Shown here: positions 1 to 7,657 of the stretch, piece after piece | How positions within the stretch are numbered: the stretch's first letter is position 1 | Layout: each line of letters opens with the position of its first letter | Assembly: GCA_038236705.1 (NCBI GenBank) | Contig: JBBRZN010000004.1 | Location: 48,166-112,165, forward strand | Direction of reading: 5' to 3' | DNA: 64,000 bases | Origin: AC-32 sp038236705 | GTDB taxonomy: Bacteria > Actinomycetota > Thermoleophilia > Gaiellales > Gaiellaceae | The notes under the pieces: generated by a model | Databases searched by the model: none | Told to the model about the DNA's origin: nothing | The model's input: only the letters and a program-made list of their open reading frames with translations | Position numbers and translations under genes: made by a program

Positions 1-231
1 CTCGAGCTGCTCGGGCGTGTCCCAGGTCGTGTAGCAGTGGATGCGGTAGTCGGCCCCCTCCGGCTCGACGAACGCCTCGAGCTTCTGGCAGCCGGGATAC
101 TCCTGCACGTGCCCTTTGAGCGCCTGCATCGAGCCGAAGACGAGCGGCCAGTCGGCGGCCGGGATGACGGCCCTGCTCGCCGACGACCACGAGACGTAGG
201 GCAGCGCCGAGGAAGCGGTCTCGACCGCCAT
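1..231 (-). CDS. Hypothetical protein, N-terminal part, ABM-like fold (partial)
   Basis: The first 77 codons of a minus-strand gene run off the left edge. The protein begins MAVETASSALPYVSWSS and contains VFGSMQALKGHVQEYPGCQ followed by an Ile-His-Cys-Tyr-Thr-Thr-Trp strand. Helix-Pro-Gly-Cys-strand patterns of this kind occur in small dimeric alpha/beta-barrel proteins of the antibiotic-biosynthesis-monooxygenase type; that assignment is by general pattern only. The ATG overlaps the stop of the upstream oxidase-associated gene (ATGA), so it is probably the last or a late gene of the cytochrome oxidase operon. Function unknown. Confidence 0.6.
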   Translation of the reverse strand, partial: MAVETASSALPYVSWSSASRAVIPAADWPLVFGSMQALKGHVQEYPGCQKLEAFVEPEGADYRIHCYTTWDTPEQLE

Positions 232-578
232 CAGAACTTCTGCCCCCAGACGAGGTGCCCCACGATCAGCACGACCGCCCAGCCGGTGAGGAGCAGGGAC
301 AGGAGGATGAAGAACAGCGTCGAGGGCCCGGCGAGCTCGCTCGTGTAGCCGCCGAAGCTGTCCACCGGGTACACGCCCGTCTTCTGCCGCGTCGTCCGGT
401 ACTGCCAGATCCAAAACAGGATGATCAGGGAGAGCCCGATCACGAAGCCCCAGAGCCAGGCCAGGTCGATCCAGTGGACTTGCCACGTGGCCGGCCGCTG
501 CATCGTCTCCTGGTGTCCCTGGAGGTAGTGGTAGTACTGCTGCGCGTGCTGTGGCGATTCGCCGCTAGGCATCCCCAT
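231..578 (-). CDS. Small oxidase-associated membrane protein
   Basis: A 115-residue protein with two predicted membrane helices (about residues 36-58 and 86-109), separated by a short polar loop with TTRQKTGVYPVD. The N-terminus is polar and rich in Gln, His and Tyr. It overlaps the upstream small membrane gene by 14 nt and the downstream gene by 4 nt, so it is translated as part of the cbb3 oxidase operon. It is likely an accessory or assembly subunit of the oxidase; no catalytic or haem-binding CxxCH motif is visible. It resembles no named Cco subunit that I can recognise with certainty. Confidence 0.7.
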   Translation of the reverse strand: MGMPSGESPQHAQQYYHYLQGHQETMQRPATWQVHWIDLAWLWGFVIGLSLIILFWIWQYRTTRQKTGVYPVDSFGGYTSELAGPSTLFFILLSLLLTGWAVVLIVGHLVWGQKF

Positions 579-867
579 CGGCCCACTCCTCTTCGTCGAG
601 AGCCCACTCGGGCGTGTAGTAGTCCTCTTCGTGCACGAGCAGCGGGATCCCGCCCATGCGGTCGAGCTCGTGGAAGTGCCCCGCCTTCCAGGCCGCGAGG
701 AACGCGACCAGGGCCAGACCCGCGAAGACGAAGAACGTGTCTAGCATCCAGTCGGCCATCACCCAGCGCGACTGGTTCGTCTCCGGCTGGTCGTGGGCGA
801 GGGCGAGCGCCGGCCAGGCCAGCGCGAAGCCGGCAATCGCGGTAAATGCAGCAACCAGGCGTCTCAT
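565..867 (-). CDS. Exported single-helix protein of the cbb3 oxidase operon
   Basis: A 100-residue protein with an N-terminal signal-like helix (MRRLVAAFTAIAGFALAWPA, ending near ALAHD), a second helix at about 42-60 and an acidic tail (EEDYYTPEWALDEEEWADGD). It overlaps the di-haem cytochrome gene upstream by 4 nt and the next small membrane gene downstream by 14 nt. Position and topology suggest a small structural subunit of the terminal oxidase, in the role CcoQ or the CcoP anchor plays elsewhere, but sequence similarity to those is not evident. No metal or haem ligand motif is seen. Confidence 0.65.
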   Translation of the reverse strand: MRRLVAAFTAIAGFALAWPALALAHDQPETNQSRWVMADWMLDTFFVFAGLALVAFLAAWKAGHFHELDRMGGIPLLVHEEDYYTPEWALDEEEWADGDA

Positions 868-2309
868 TGCTGCCCCGGCACCTCGGGCGGGACGTTCTTC
901 TGGGCCTCGGGAGGGAGCTTGTCGCCGCGCGCCTTCGCCTCGCTCCAGGCGCGGTCGAGCAGGTCCTGGTAGATCGACTTGATCCCCGCGGCCGCCTCGT
1001 CCAGCGAGAGCGGCGTGTTCGTCTTGTCGTTCAGGACGATGTGGTCGCTCGGGGCGAGGCCGGGGAAGACGCGCATCGCCTCCTGCATGAACGGATCGGT
1101 CGCCTGCTGCTTCGCGAAGCTCGCATTGTCGGTCAGCTTCTGGTGCGACTTCACCCAGGCGAGCAGCTCCTTCGACGGCTGCCAGACGATGAAGTCCTTC
1201 GGCTCCGGAATGCGATTCGGCTTGAGCGTCCCGTTGGGGATTGTCTTCACGAACAGGACGACCCGCCAGATGTCATTGACCGAGAGGCGGTCGCCGAAAT
1301 TCTCCATCGCCGTCCCCGTCCACCCGCGCAGGATCCGGTAGTAGAAGTCGCCCGGCCCGGTGTCACCGCCGCAGCAGGCGTCGTCGGCGCTCGTGAAGTC
1401 GGCCGGCGCCGGCGAGAGGAAGCGCGCGCCCGGCCCCTTGCCGTTGCCCTTCAGGCCGTGGCAGCCGACGCAGCGGTCCAGGAAGATCTCCTTCCCGCGG
1501 AGGAGGTTCGCCTCCGTCACCGGGAGCGGGTCTGCCGAGAGCCAGTAGCCGCGGTCGATCTGCGAGAGGTTCGGCGCCTCCTCGAGCTGGTCCTTCGGCG
1601 GGCTGAGGATGTCGTCGTTGCCCTCCAGGATCGGCTTGTGCGCAGCCTGGAAGCCGGTGTACGCCTGGGGGAACCCCTGGTTTGCGAGGACGACGTGCTT
1701 CGCGTAGAGCTGCCCGGCGTACCGCAGCAGCCCGGACTTGCCGCTGCGCTGCTCGACGAAGGCGACGAGTTGGGTCACCTGCTTGTCGGAGAAGAGCGAC
1801 TTCATGTTCGGCATGAGCGAGCGCGGGTCCATGAAGCGCGGGTCGTAGAAGTGCGCGTACTGCCAGTCGTCGGGGTGCCACCCCGATTCCTGCGAAAGGT
1901 CCGGCCCCGTTCGCTCCGTCCCGAGCAGGTTCGGCGACTGGTCGCTGCCGAAGAAATCACCGGGCTGCGAGACCTTCGGGTAGAGGAAGTAGAGCTGCTC
2001 GCGCACGTCCTGCGGTCGCGAGTAGCCCGAATGGCAGACGTAGCAGCCGTTCGAGGCGAACAGGTTGCGTCCCTTTTTCGCCTGGCTGGAGAGCGGGGCC
2101 CAGTCCGCGGAGGCCGGCGGATCGAAGGTGTGGATCGGCAGCCAGACGACCACGGCCACGACGACGAAGAAGACGAGCAGGCCGCCGAGCCCGGCCATCA
2201 GCGGCGTGATCAGCATGCGCTCTTGCGGGTGTCGCTGCCAGCCGCGCGGGATCGGCGGCGTGCCCTCCTGCGACTCGCCGAACGGCCGGTCGCCGCGCTC
2301 GTCCGCCAT
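864..2309 (-). CDS. Fused di-haem cytochrome c subunit of cbb3-type oxidase (CcoO-like plus cytochrome c)
   Basis: A 481-residue protein with one N-terminal membrane anchor (about residues 30-55) and two haem c sites. The first, GCYVCHSG, lies in a region resembling CcoO (RTGPDL, then the downstream SLMPNM with a candidate axial Met). The second, DRCVGCHG, lies in a class I cytochrome c domain of the CcoP kind. It would carry electrons from soluble or membrane cytochromes to the CcoN catalytic subunit on the outer face of the membrane. In proteobacteria CcoO (one haem) and CcoP (two haems) are separate; here one chain carries one site of each type. The ATG overlaps the ccoN stop by 1 nt (ATGA). 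Confidence 0.85.
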   Translation of the reverse strand: MADERGDRPFGESQEGTPPIPRGWQRHPQERMLITPLMAGLGGLLVFFVVVAVVVWLPIHTFDPPASADWAPLSSQAKKGRNLFASNGCYVCHSGYSRPQDVREQLYFLYPKVSQPGDFFGSDQSPNLLGTERTGPDLSQESGWHPDDWQYAHFYDPRFMDPRSLMPNMKSLFSDKQVTQLVAFVEQRSGKSGLLRYAGQLYAKHVVLANQGFPQAYTGFQAAHKPILEGNDDILSPPKDQLEEAPNLSQIDRGYWLSADPLPVTEANLLRGKEIFLDRCVGCHGLKGNGKGPGARFLSPAPADFTSADDACCGGDTGPGDFYYRILRGWTGTAMENFGDRLSVNDIWRVVLFVKTIPNGTLKPNRIPEPKDFIVWQPSKELLAWVKSHQKLTDNASFAKQQATDPFMQEAMRVFPGLAPSDHIVLNDKTNTPLSLDEAAAGIKSIYQDLLDRAWSEAKARGDKLPPEAQKNVPPEVPGQQ

Positions 2310-3799
2310 CAGCCCGCCACCGGCGGCGGCGCGATCGCCTCGGCCACCTTCAGGGTCTCACGGCGCCGCCGCTCCGCCGTGTTGGTGAAGACCGTCATCC
2401 CGATGTTGACGATCTGGACGATCCCCGAGAGAACGATCATCGCGCCGAAGATCCCTCGCGCGATGTAGTACGCGTGCAGCTGCGGCAGCACGTTCACCTC
2501 GGGGATCCCCTCCTGCCAGCTGAAGCCCTGCTGGAAGCCGGCCAGCGTGAGGACGCTGAAGAAGCCGGTGAAGCCGACGGTGACGAGCCAGTACTGCCAC
2601 TCCGTCAGGCTGCGGCTGAACAGCGGCCGGGCCCAGATCTGGGCGACGATGTAGTCGATCACGCCCATCCCGAGGATCGTGAAGGCGCCGAGCAGCGCGA
2701 GATGCGCGTGGGCCACGACGAAGTTCGTGAAGTGCGTCAGCTTGTTGAACGGCTGGATCGCCTCGAACGCTCCCTGGATGTTGACCAGGAAGTAGAAGAA
2801 GAAGGCGGTCATCGTGAAGCGCAGCGGTAAGTTCGTGAAGAATCGGTCCCAGTTGCCCTTCATCGTCCCGAGGATGTTGATCGTGAAGGCGAAGACCGGG
2901 ACGAGCAGCATCCAGGAGGAGACCTCGGCGATCGTCTTCAGCCACGCCGGGGTCGGCGACTGCAGGATGTGGTGGTCGCCGACCCCGGTGTAGAAGAAGG
3001 CCATCCCCCAGAAGCTGACCAGCGAGAGCGTGTAGCTGTAGAGCGGCGTGTTGGTGACGCGCGGGACGATGTAGTACGTCAGCGCCAGTAGCATCGGGGT
3101 CAGCCACAACCCGAACAGGTTGTGCGCGTACCACCAGTTCAGAATCGCATCGGAGAGGCTTCCGGAGAGCGCTCCCGAGGGCGCGCCCCAGATGTGGCCG
3201 GGCCGCCAGATGACGTTGCCGATCGCGTAGTCCACGGCCAGCCAGAGCGGGCTCGCGATGAAGAACCAGACCGAGACGTAGATCGGCCGGATCGTGCGGA
3301 TCGCGACCGTCGCGAGGATGTTCCAGATGTTCGCGCACCAGATCACCAGGAGCGCGATGTCGATCGGCCAGATGAACTCGCCGTACTCGCGGCCCTGGCT
3401 GTGGCCGGTCAGCAGGCCGATGATCCCGAGCAGGTACATCAGATTCCAAGCCCAGGCGCACCAGATCCCGAGCCGCTCGCTCCACATTCCACGCGTTCCG
3501 ACGAGGCGCGGGAGCATGTAGAAGAGCGCGCCGAAGTACATCATCGTGAGCCAGGCGAGGATCACGCCGTTCACGTGCGCGGGGCGAACCCGGCTGAACG
3601 AGAGCCACGAGATCCCACCGAAGGCCTCCGGACTGACGAACTCCGTGGCCAGCACGAGGCCGAAGAGGTCGACCACCGTCAGCCAGACGATCGACCAGAG
3701 GATCCAGTGCTTCGCCGCTCCGTCCGGGAAGGGCCCGGCGACGCGGGCGCGGGCGGTCAGCGGTGCAGGTGCCTCACCGGAAACCGTGCCCTCGGTCAA
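2309..3799 (-). CDS. ccoN: cbb3-type cytochrome c oxidase catalytic subunit I
   Basis: A 496-residue haem-copper oxidase subunit with about 12 membrane helices. The expected ligand motifs are visible: RPAHVNG (low-spin haem His), WWYAHNLFG (Cu-B His) followed by TYYIVPR with the Tyr used in C-family oxidases, GVGDHHI (two further Cu-B His) and VVAHAHLALLG (haem ligands). It reduces O2 to water with electrons from the cytochrome subunit encoded immediately downstream. The gene is the first of a minus-strand operon and faces a divergent two-component system. NorB is a relative, but the Tyr motif and the CcoO-like partner favour an oxidase. Confidence 0.92.
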   Translation of the reverse strand: MTEGTVSGEAPAPLTARARVAGPFPDGAAKHWILWSIVWLTVVDLFGLVLATEFVSPEAFGGISWLSFSRVRPAHVNGVILAWLTMMYFGALFYMLPRLVGTRGMWSERLGIWCAWAWNLMYLLGIIGLLTGHSQGREYGEFIWPIDIALLVIWCANIWNILATVAIRTIRPIYVSVWFFIASPLWLAVDYAIGNVIWRPGHIWGAPSGALSGSLSDAILNWWYAHNLFGLWLTPMLLALTYYIVPRVTNTPLYSYTLSLVSFWGMAFFYTGVGDHHILQSPTPAWLKTIAEVSSWMLLVPVFAFTINILGTMKGNWDRFFTNLPLRFTMTAFFFYFLVNIQGAFEAIQPFNKLTHFTNFVVAHAHLALLGAFTILGMGVIDYIVAQIWARPLFSRSLTEWQYWLVTVGFTGFFSVLTLAGFQQGFSWQEGIPEVNVLPQLHAYYIARGIFGAMIVLSGIVQIVNIGMTVFTNTAERRRRETLKVAEAIAPPPVAG

Positions 3800-3871
3800 A
3801 GGCGCTTGCGCGCGCTGCTCGGATCCCCCATCGCGCGTGGAAGATAAGAACCGGGAGCCGTTCCCGGGGCA

Positions 3872-3912
3872 AAGATGACGCGACTGTCATCTTCGTGTCA
3901 TTTGCAGGTCAT
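3872..3912. promoter_or_regulatory. Probable response-regulator operator: three 11-bp-spaced direct repeats plus an inverted repeat
   Basis: In the 137-bp gap between ccoN and the divergent regulator, TGTCAT occurs at 3885 and 3896 and GGTCAT at 3907, exactly 11 bp apart, one helical turn. The first copy is also the right arm of a perfect inverted repeat, AAGATGAC (3872-3879) with GTCATCTT (3886-3893), 6-nt spacer. Tandem sites at one-turn spacing are typical of OmpR/PhoB-family regulators, and such a regulator starts 25 bp away at 3937. Autoregulation and possible control of the oxidase operon are inferred. Confidence 0.6.
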
Positions 3913-3936
3913 CTGCTGCGTTAGGCTCCGCTGCGC

Positions 3937-4605
3937 ATGCGGATCTTGGTGATCGAGGACGAACCGCGCATCCTCGCGTTCCTGTCGAGGGGGCTGCAGG
4001 CGGAAGGCTTCGTCGTGGACGGCGCCGGAGACGGGCCGGCGGGGCTCGCCCGAGCGATCACGGGCCAATACGACCTCGTCGTGCTCGACCTGCTGTTGCC
4101 GAAGCTCGGCGGGCTGGAGGTGCTGCGCCAGGTCCAGCGGCAGCGGCCCGAGCTGCCGGTGCTGATCGTGTCGGCCCGCGCGGACCTGCAGACGAAGCTC
4201 CGAGGCTTCGACCTCGGCGCATGCGACTACATCTCGAAGCCGTTCTCCTTCGAAGAGTTGCTCGCCCGGGTGTGGGCGCAGCTACGGAGCGTCCGGCGCG
4301 GCGGCGACGGAAACGTCGTGCAGGCGGGGAAGCTGACGCTCGACCTCGCGCGGCGCGAGGCCAGGCTCGGTGAGCTGGTGGCAGAGCTCTCGGATCGCGA
4401 GTTCCGGCTGCTTCACCACCTAGCCCTCCACCAGGGCGAAGTGGTGAGCCGGGAGCGGCTGCTCTCGGAGGTCTGGGGCTACCACTTCGATCCGCGCTCC
4501 AACGTGGTGGACGTGTGCGTCCGGCGGCTGCGGAAGAAGCTCGGCTCGGACGCGCCGATCGAAACGGTACGGCATGGCGGCTATCGGCTTACTGCGACCG
4601 CCTAG
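3937..4605 (+). CDS. OmpR/PhoB-family response regulator
   Basis: A 222-residue two-domain regulator. The receiver domain (1-120) has the acidic pair Glu7-Asp8, phosphoacceptor Asp51 in LVVLDLLLP, Ser in IVSARAD and Lys in ISKPFSF. The C-terminal winged helix (about 130-220) has the RLLSEVWGYHFDPRSNVVDV recognition region. It is followed 9 nt later by a sensor kinase gene, its likely partner. Divergent position from the cbb3 oxidase operon and the tandem repeats just upstream suggest that it governs its own operon and perhaps the oxidase. The signal sensed is unknown. Confidence 0.92.
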   Translation: MRILVIEDEPRILAFLSRGLQAEGFVVDGAGDGPAGLARAITGQYDLVVLDLLLPKLGGLEVLRQVQRQRPELPVLIVSARADLQTKLRGFDLGACDYISKPFSFEELLARVWAQLRSVRRGGDGNVVQAGKLTLDLARREARLGELVAELSDREFRLLHHLALHQGEVVSRERLLSEVWGYHFDPRSNVVDVCVRRLRKKLGSDAPIETVRHGGYRLTATA

Positions 4606-4614
4606 CTCGGGCAG

Positions 4615-5718
4615 GTGATGGCGCCCAACGCATCGACCGGTCGATTCCGACGGATTCGCGGGCGCAGCCCGCGAATCCTGAGAGCGGCAGCGCAGGCGCC
4701 GCCTTGGGTCGAGCTCGCGTGGTTCGCGTTCGCGGCCGCAAACCTCGTGGCGATGGCGCTCGTCCCGAGCTGGGAGACGATCCCGTTCCACTTCATCTGG
4801 ATCAGCCTGACGCTGCTGTACGGCTTCCGGGTCTGGGAGCCGAAGCCGACCGGGATCGTGCTCACCCTGGTGATCCTGGCCACCGGGAGCCTGATCCTGA
4901 GCGACGCCTTCAGCGGCGAACAGCTCTGGGGCGAGCTCTTCGAGGTGCCGCTGATGGCGGCGATGTTCCTCGCCATGGTCTGGCACGCGCGCCGGCGCCA
5001 GGACGCGCTGCGGACGCTCGAGACGGAGGTGAGCGAGCGAGCCTCGCTCTTGGCCCAGCAGAAGCGCTTCCTGCACGATGTCTCGCACGAGCTCCGCACT
5101 CCGGTGACGATCGCCCGCGGCCACCTCGAGGTGCTGCAACGGCTGAACGGCGAATCGACCCAGGAGGTCGGGGTTGCGCTGGACGAGCTCGAGCGCATCG
5201 AGCACATCCTGGAGCGACTGCTGCTCCTGGCGAACTCGAACCAGCCTGACTTCGTCGTCCTCGGCGACGTCGAGATCGAGACCTTCCTCGAAGACGTGTT
5301 CATGCGCTGGTCGGTCGTGCCGCGCAACTGGACGCTCGGCAAGCTTTCGGGGGGAACCCTTCAGGCCGATCCCGATGCGCTGCGCAACGCCCTTGACGCG
5401 TTGCTCGAGAACGCCGTCAAGTACACGGAGCCCGCCGACGCAATCACCCTCGGCGCCCGCTCGGAGCGTGCTGGGCTCGCGATCGAGATCGCGGACGAGG
5501 GCTGCGGGCTGCCTCCTGACGGACTCGAGCGGCTCTTCGACCGGTTCGCCCGCGCCGACTCCGCCCGTTCCCGCGCCAACGGCGGAGCGGGACTGGGGCT
5601 TGCGATCGTGGACGTAATCGTGCGGGCACACGGGGGAAGCTGCGAGGCGGCCAACTCGGACGCAGGCGCGGTCTTCACCCTCCGCTTCCCGGACTTCGTG
5701 GCTAGAGCGCCGAGCTGA
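4615..5718 (+). CDS. Membrane sensor histidine kinase
   Basis: A 367-residue kinase. Three or four hydrophobic helices lie within about residues 32-125, with almost no external loop, suggesting sensing within or at the membrane. The H-box is intact: DVSHELRTPV with His158. The ATPase domain has the N-box (ALLENAVKY), a G1 motif (DEGCGLPPDG), an F-box (FDRFARAD) and G2 (GGAGLGLAIVD). It pairs with the upstream regulator. The first ~30 residues are encoded by a dispersed repeat (4634-4704), so the native start is uncertain; GTG 4615 and ATG 4618 are the only good candidates before the first helix. Its 3' end overlaps the convergent metallopeptidase by 17 nt. Confidence 0.88.
   Translation: MMAPNASTGRFRRIRGRSPRILRAAAQAPPWVELAWFAFAAANLVAMALVPSWETIPFHFIWISLTLLYGFRVWEPKPTGIVLTLVILATGSLILSDAFSGEQLWGELFEVPLMAAMFLAMVWHARRRQDALRTLETEVSERASLLAQQKRFLHDVSHELRTPVTIARGHLEVLQRLNGESTQEVGVALDELERIEHILERLLLLANSNQPDFVVLGDVEIETFLEDVFMRWSVVPRNWTLGKLSGGTLQADPDALRNALDALLENAVKYTEPADAITLGARSERAGLAIEIADEGCGLPPDGLERLFDRFARADSARSRANGGAGLGLAIVDVIVRAHGGSCEAANSDAGAVFTLRFPDFVARAPS
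4634..4704 (+). repeat. Dispersed hairpin repeat, family 2, copy A
   Basis: About 71 bp that is strongly similar to 21174-21247. The core is a perfect 12-bp stem: GGATTCGCGGGC (4652-4663), loop GCA, then GCCCGCGAATCC (4667-4678), followed by TCCTGAG and a GC-rich segment. In the other copy the stem bases differ but pairing is kept in 11 of 12 positions. This copy lies inside the N-terminal coding region of the sensor kinase. Confidence 0.6.
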
Positions 5719-6598
5719 ACGTTGCGCACGCGGCGGGCTTGCCGCTCTTGTAGCCGACCGTGAACCAGTGCTGGCGCTGGCTCGAGGCGCCGTGCGTCCA
5801 CGTCTCGGGATTCACCCGGCCCTGCGTCCTGGCCTGGATCCGGTCGTCGCCGACCGCGGCGGCGGCGTTCAGGCCGTCGGAGATGTCGTCCTCGGTCAGG
5901 TCGGCCAGGAAGCCGGTCTGCGTCGCGTGATTTGCCCAGATCCCGGCGAAGCAGTCCGCCTGGAGCTCGGTGCGGACCGAGCTTCCCTGCGCGCCGGCGC
6001 CGCCGGAGCCGCCCTCCAGGCGTCCGAGCAGGTCCTGGACGTGGTGGCCGTACTCGTGGGAGAGCACGTAGGCCTGCGCGAAGGGGCCGCCGGTCGCGCC
6101 GAAGCGGTTACGCAGGTCGTCGAAGAACCCCAGGTCGATGTAGACGTGCTTGTCCAGCGGGCAGTAGAACGGGCCGACGTCCGAGCTCGCGACGCCGCAA
6201 CCCGTGTCGGTCGACCCGGAGAAGAAGACGGTCTTGGAGACCGTGTAGTTCCGGCCGTTGCGCTGGAACTGGCCCGCCCAGTAGGCCTGGACGCTGTTCA
6301 CGACGCCGACGATGCGACAATCTTCGCGCGTGTTGGCCGCTGCGCCCGTCCGGCACTCGGATCCGAGCGCCGAGGAGGGTGGCTGGCTTGCGACGGTACG
6401 GCTGTCGAGGTTCTGGAGCGGCCCGGAGAGGTCGCCTCCGCCGGAGAGCACCGCGACCAGGAGGTAGATCGCGATCCCGACGAGGCCCAGGCCACCGCCG
6501 CCCACGGCGAGGCCGCCGCCCGGTAGCGAGACCCGGCCCTGGCCGCGCCGGTCCTCGACCTGAGAAGGATCGAGCCTGGCGTTCTTTCGAAAGCGCAT
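5702..6598 (-). CDS. Neutral zinc metallopeptidase, YpfJ family
   Basis: A 298-residue protein starting at MRFRKNARLD, the usual family start; an in-frame upstream ATG at 6631 gives a poor N-terminus. A single membrane helix follows a Gly-rich stretch (about residues 35-58). The C-terminal domain carries the zinc-protease motif VLSHEYGHHVQD and the downstream QADCFAGIW acidic ligand region typical of the family. Paired Cys residues in the middle could form disulfides in an extracytoplasmic domain. Physiological substrate unknown. A tRNA-Ala gene lies immediately upstream. Confidence 0.88.
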   Translation of the reverse strand: MRFRKNARLDPSQVEDRRGQGRVSLPGGGLAVGGGGLGLVGIAIYLLVAVLSGGGDLSGPLQNLDSRTVASQPPSSALGSECRTGAAANTREDCRIVGVVNSVQAYWAGQFQRNGRNYTVSKTVFFSGSTDTGCGVASSDVGPFYCPLDKHVYIDLGFFDDLRNRFGATGGPFAQAYVLSHEYGHHVQDLLGRLEGGSGGAGAQGSSVRTELQADCFAGIWANHATQTGFLADLTEDDISDGLNAAAAVGDDRIQARTQGRVNPETWTHGASSQRQHWFTVGYKSGKPAACATFSSAL

Positions 6599-6638
6599 CG
6601 CTGGGTTTTGCCGCGCCGCCGCGTGAGGCAAACGTCGA

Positions 6639-6711
6639 TGGAGCCGACGGGGCTCGAACCCGTGACCTTCTGGCTGCCAGCCAGACGCTCTCCCAGCTGA
6701 GCTACGGCCCC
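6639..6711 (-). tRNA. tRNA-Ala (GGC)
   Basis: A 73-nt cloverleaf read on the minus strand, beginning GGGGCCGTAGCTCAG. The anticodon loop is CTGGCAG with anticodon GGC. The acceptor stem GGGGCCG/CGGCTCC contains the G3-U70 wobble pair, the alanine identity element, and the discriminator is A. CCA is not encoded. Confidence 0.97.
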
Positions 6712-6729
6712 TGGACGGATGGATTGTAA

Positions 6730-7128
6730 CTACGCAGTCGCCGAGGCGAGCTCGACCGAGGGCACGTCGCCCCAGAGCTCTTCGAGCCGGTAGTACTCGC
6801 GCGACTCGGGCGTGAAGACGTGCAGGACCACGTCAAGGTAGTCCCCGACGATCCAGCGGCCTTCCCCCTCACCCGCCACCGAGGCCGGGAGCGCTTGCTC
6901 GTCGTGCTTCAGGCGCTTGTGCACCTCGTCCCAGATCGCCTTCGCCTGGCGGGTGTTCTGGCCGGTGGCGAGCACGAAGAAGTCCGTGTAGCTGCACACG
7001 GGGCGCATGTCGAGAATGAGGACGTTCTGCGCCAGCTTCTCCTGGGCGAGGCCGGCGATGCGGCGGGCGTGTTCGAGTGGCGTCAGGGTCTCGTCAAGTC
7101 CTCTCGGGATCGCTCGTAGTGTAGCCAC
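6730..7128 (-). CDS. rsfS: Ribosomal silencing factor RsfS
   Basis: RsfS binds ribosomal protein L14 and blocks joining of the 30S and 50S subunits. The sequence has the family core: AQNVLILDMR, SYTDFFVLATGQN, WIVGDYLDVVLHVFTPESREYYRLEELW. Start: GTG at 7128 gives 132 residues and overlaps the 3' end of nadD by 35 nt; the longer frame to 7263 is spurious antisense of nadD. The nadD-rsfS order is the usual one in actinobacteria and firmicutes. A tRNA-Ala lies downstream. Confidence 0.9.
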   Translation of the reverse strand: MATLRAIPRGLDETLTPLEHARRIAGLAQEKLAQNVLILDMRPVCSYTDFFVLATGQNTRQAKAIWDEVHKRLKHDEQALPASVAGEGEGRWIVGDYLDVVLHVFTPESREYYRLEELWGDVPSVELASATA

Positions 7129-7657
7129 GGTAGAGGCCGAGCTTTGAAATCTCCCGCTCGACGGTCTCGGGGACGAGCGCGCCGATCGCCTCGCCGCGGG
7201 CGACCCGCTCACGCACCTCGCTCGAGGACACCCGCGGCGAGGCGAGCTGAAACGAGACGACACGATCGCCGAAGCGCTCGAGATCCGGCGGTGGATAGCC
7301 GGAACGGGTGCCGACGGCCAGCTTCACGAAGCGGAGCACCTCCTCCGGCTCCTTCCAGCCGGGGAACGCCGCACCCTCGTCGGCGCCGACGATGAAGATC
7401 GCGTCGCCGAAGCGGCCCTCGCACACGGCGTCCACGGTGAAGGCGTTCGGATCGAGCACGACCTCGCCCAGGCCCGAGAACGCGGCCTCGGCGAGCCTCA
7501 GGCGCATGGCCGCGTCCGCGACGACCTCCCGGTGCCCGGGATCGGCGGCCACGAGTACGACCAGCCGGTCGATCGGCAGCTGCTCGATCGCCGCGCGGGC
7601 GAGCGCAAGGTGCCCGTTCTGCGGCGGGTCGAAGGTGCCTCCGAGGATTCCCGTTAC
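7094..7657 (-). CDS. nadD: Nicotinate-nucleotide adenylyltransferase, with abnormal start and active-site motif
   Basis: NadD transfers AMP from ATP to nicotinate mononucleotide in NAD synthesis. The protein begins GILGGTFDPPQNGHLALA, matching the family N-terminus, and ends with SSSEVRERV and LVPETVEREI as expected (about 187 residues). There are two oddities. No ATG, GTG or TTG precedes the N-terminal motif in frame before a TGA; the codon at the normal position is GTA (7655-7657), overlapping the obg stop as GTAA instead of the usual GTGA. The conserved (H/T)xGH nucleotide-binding motif reads QNGH. A GTG at 7552 would delete the whole nucleotide-binding loop. Either a sequence error, a rare start or a decaying gene. 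Confidence 0.75.
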   Translation of the reverse strand, partial: VTGILGGTFDPPQNGHLALARAAIEQLPIDRLVVLVAADPGHREVVADAAMRLRLAEAAFSGLGEVVLDPNAFTVDAVCEGRFGDAIFIVGADEGAAFPGWKEPEEVLRFVKLAVGTRSGYPPPDLERFGDRVVSFQLASPRVSSSEVRERVARGEAIGALVPETVEREISKLGLYRGYTTSDPERT

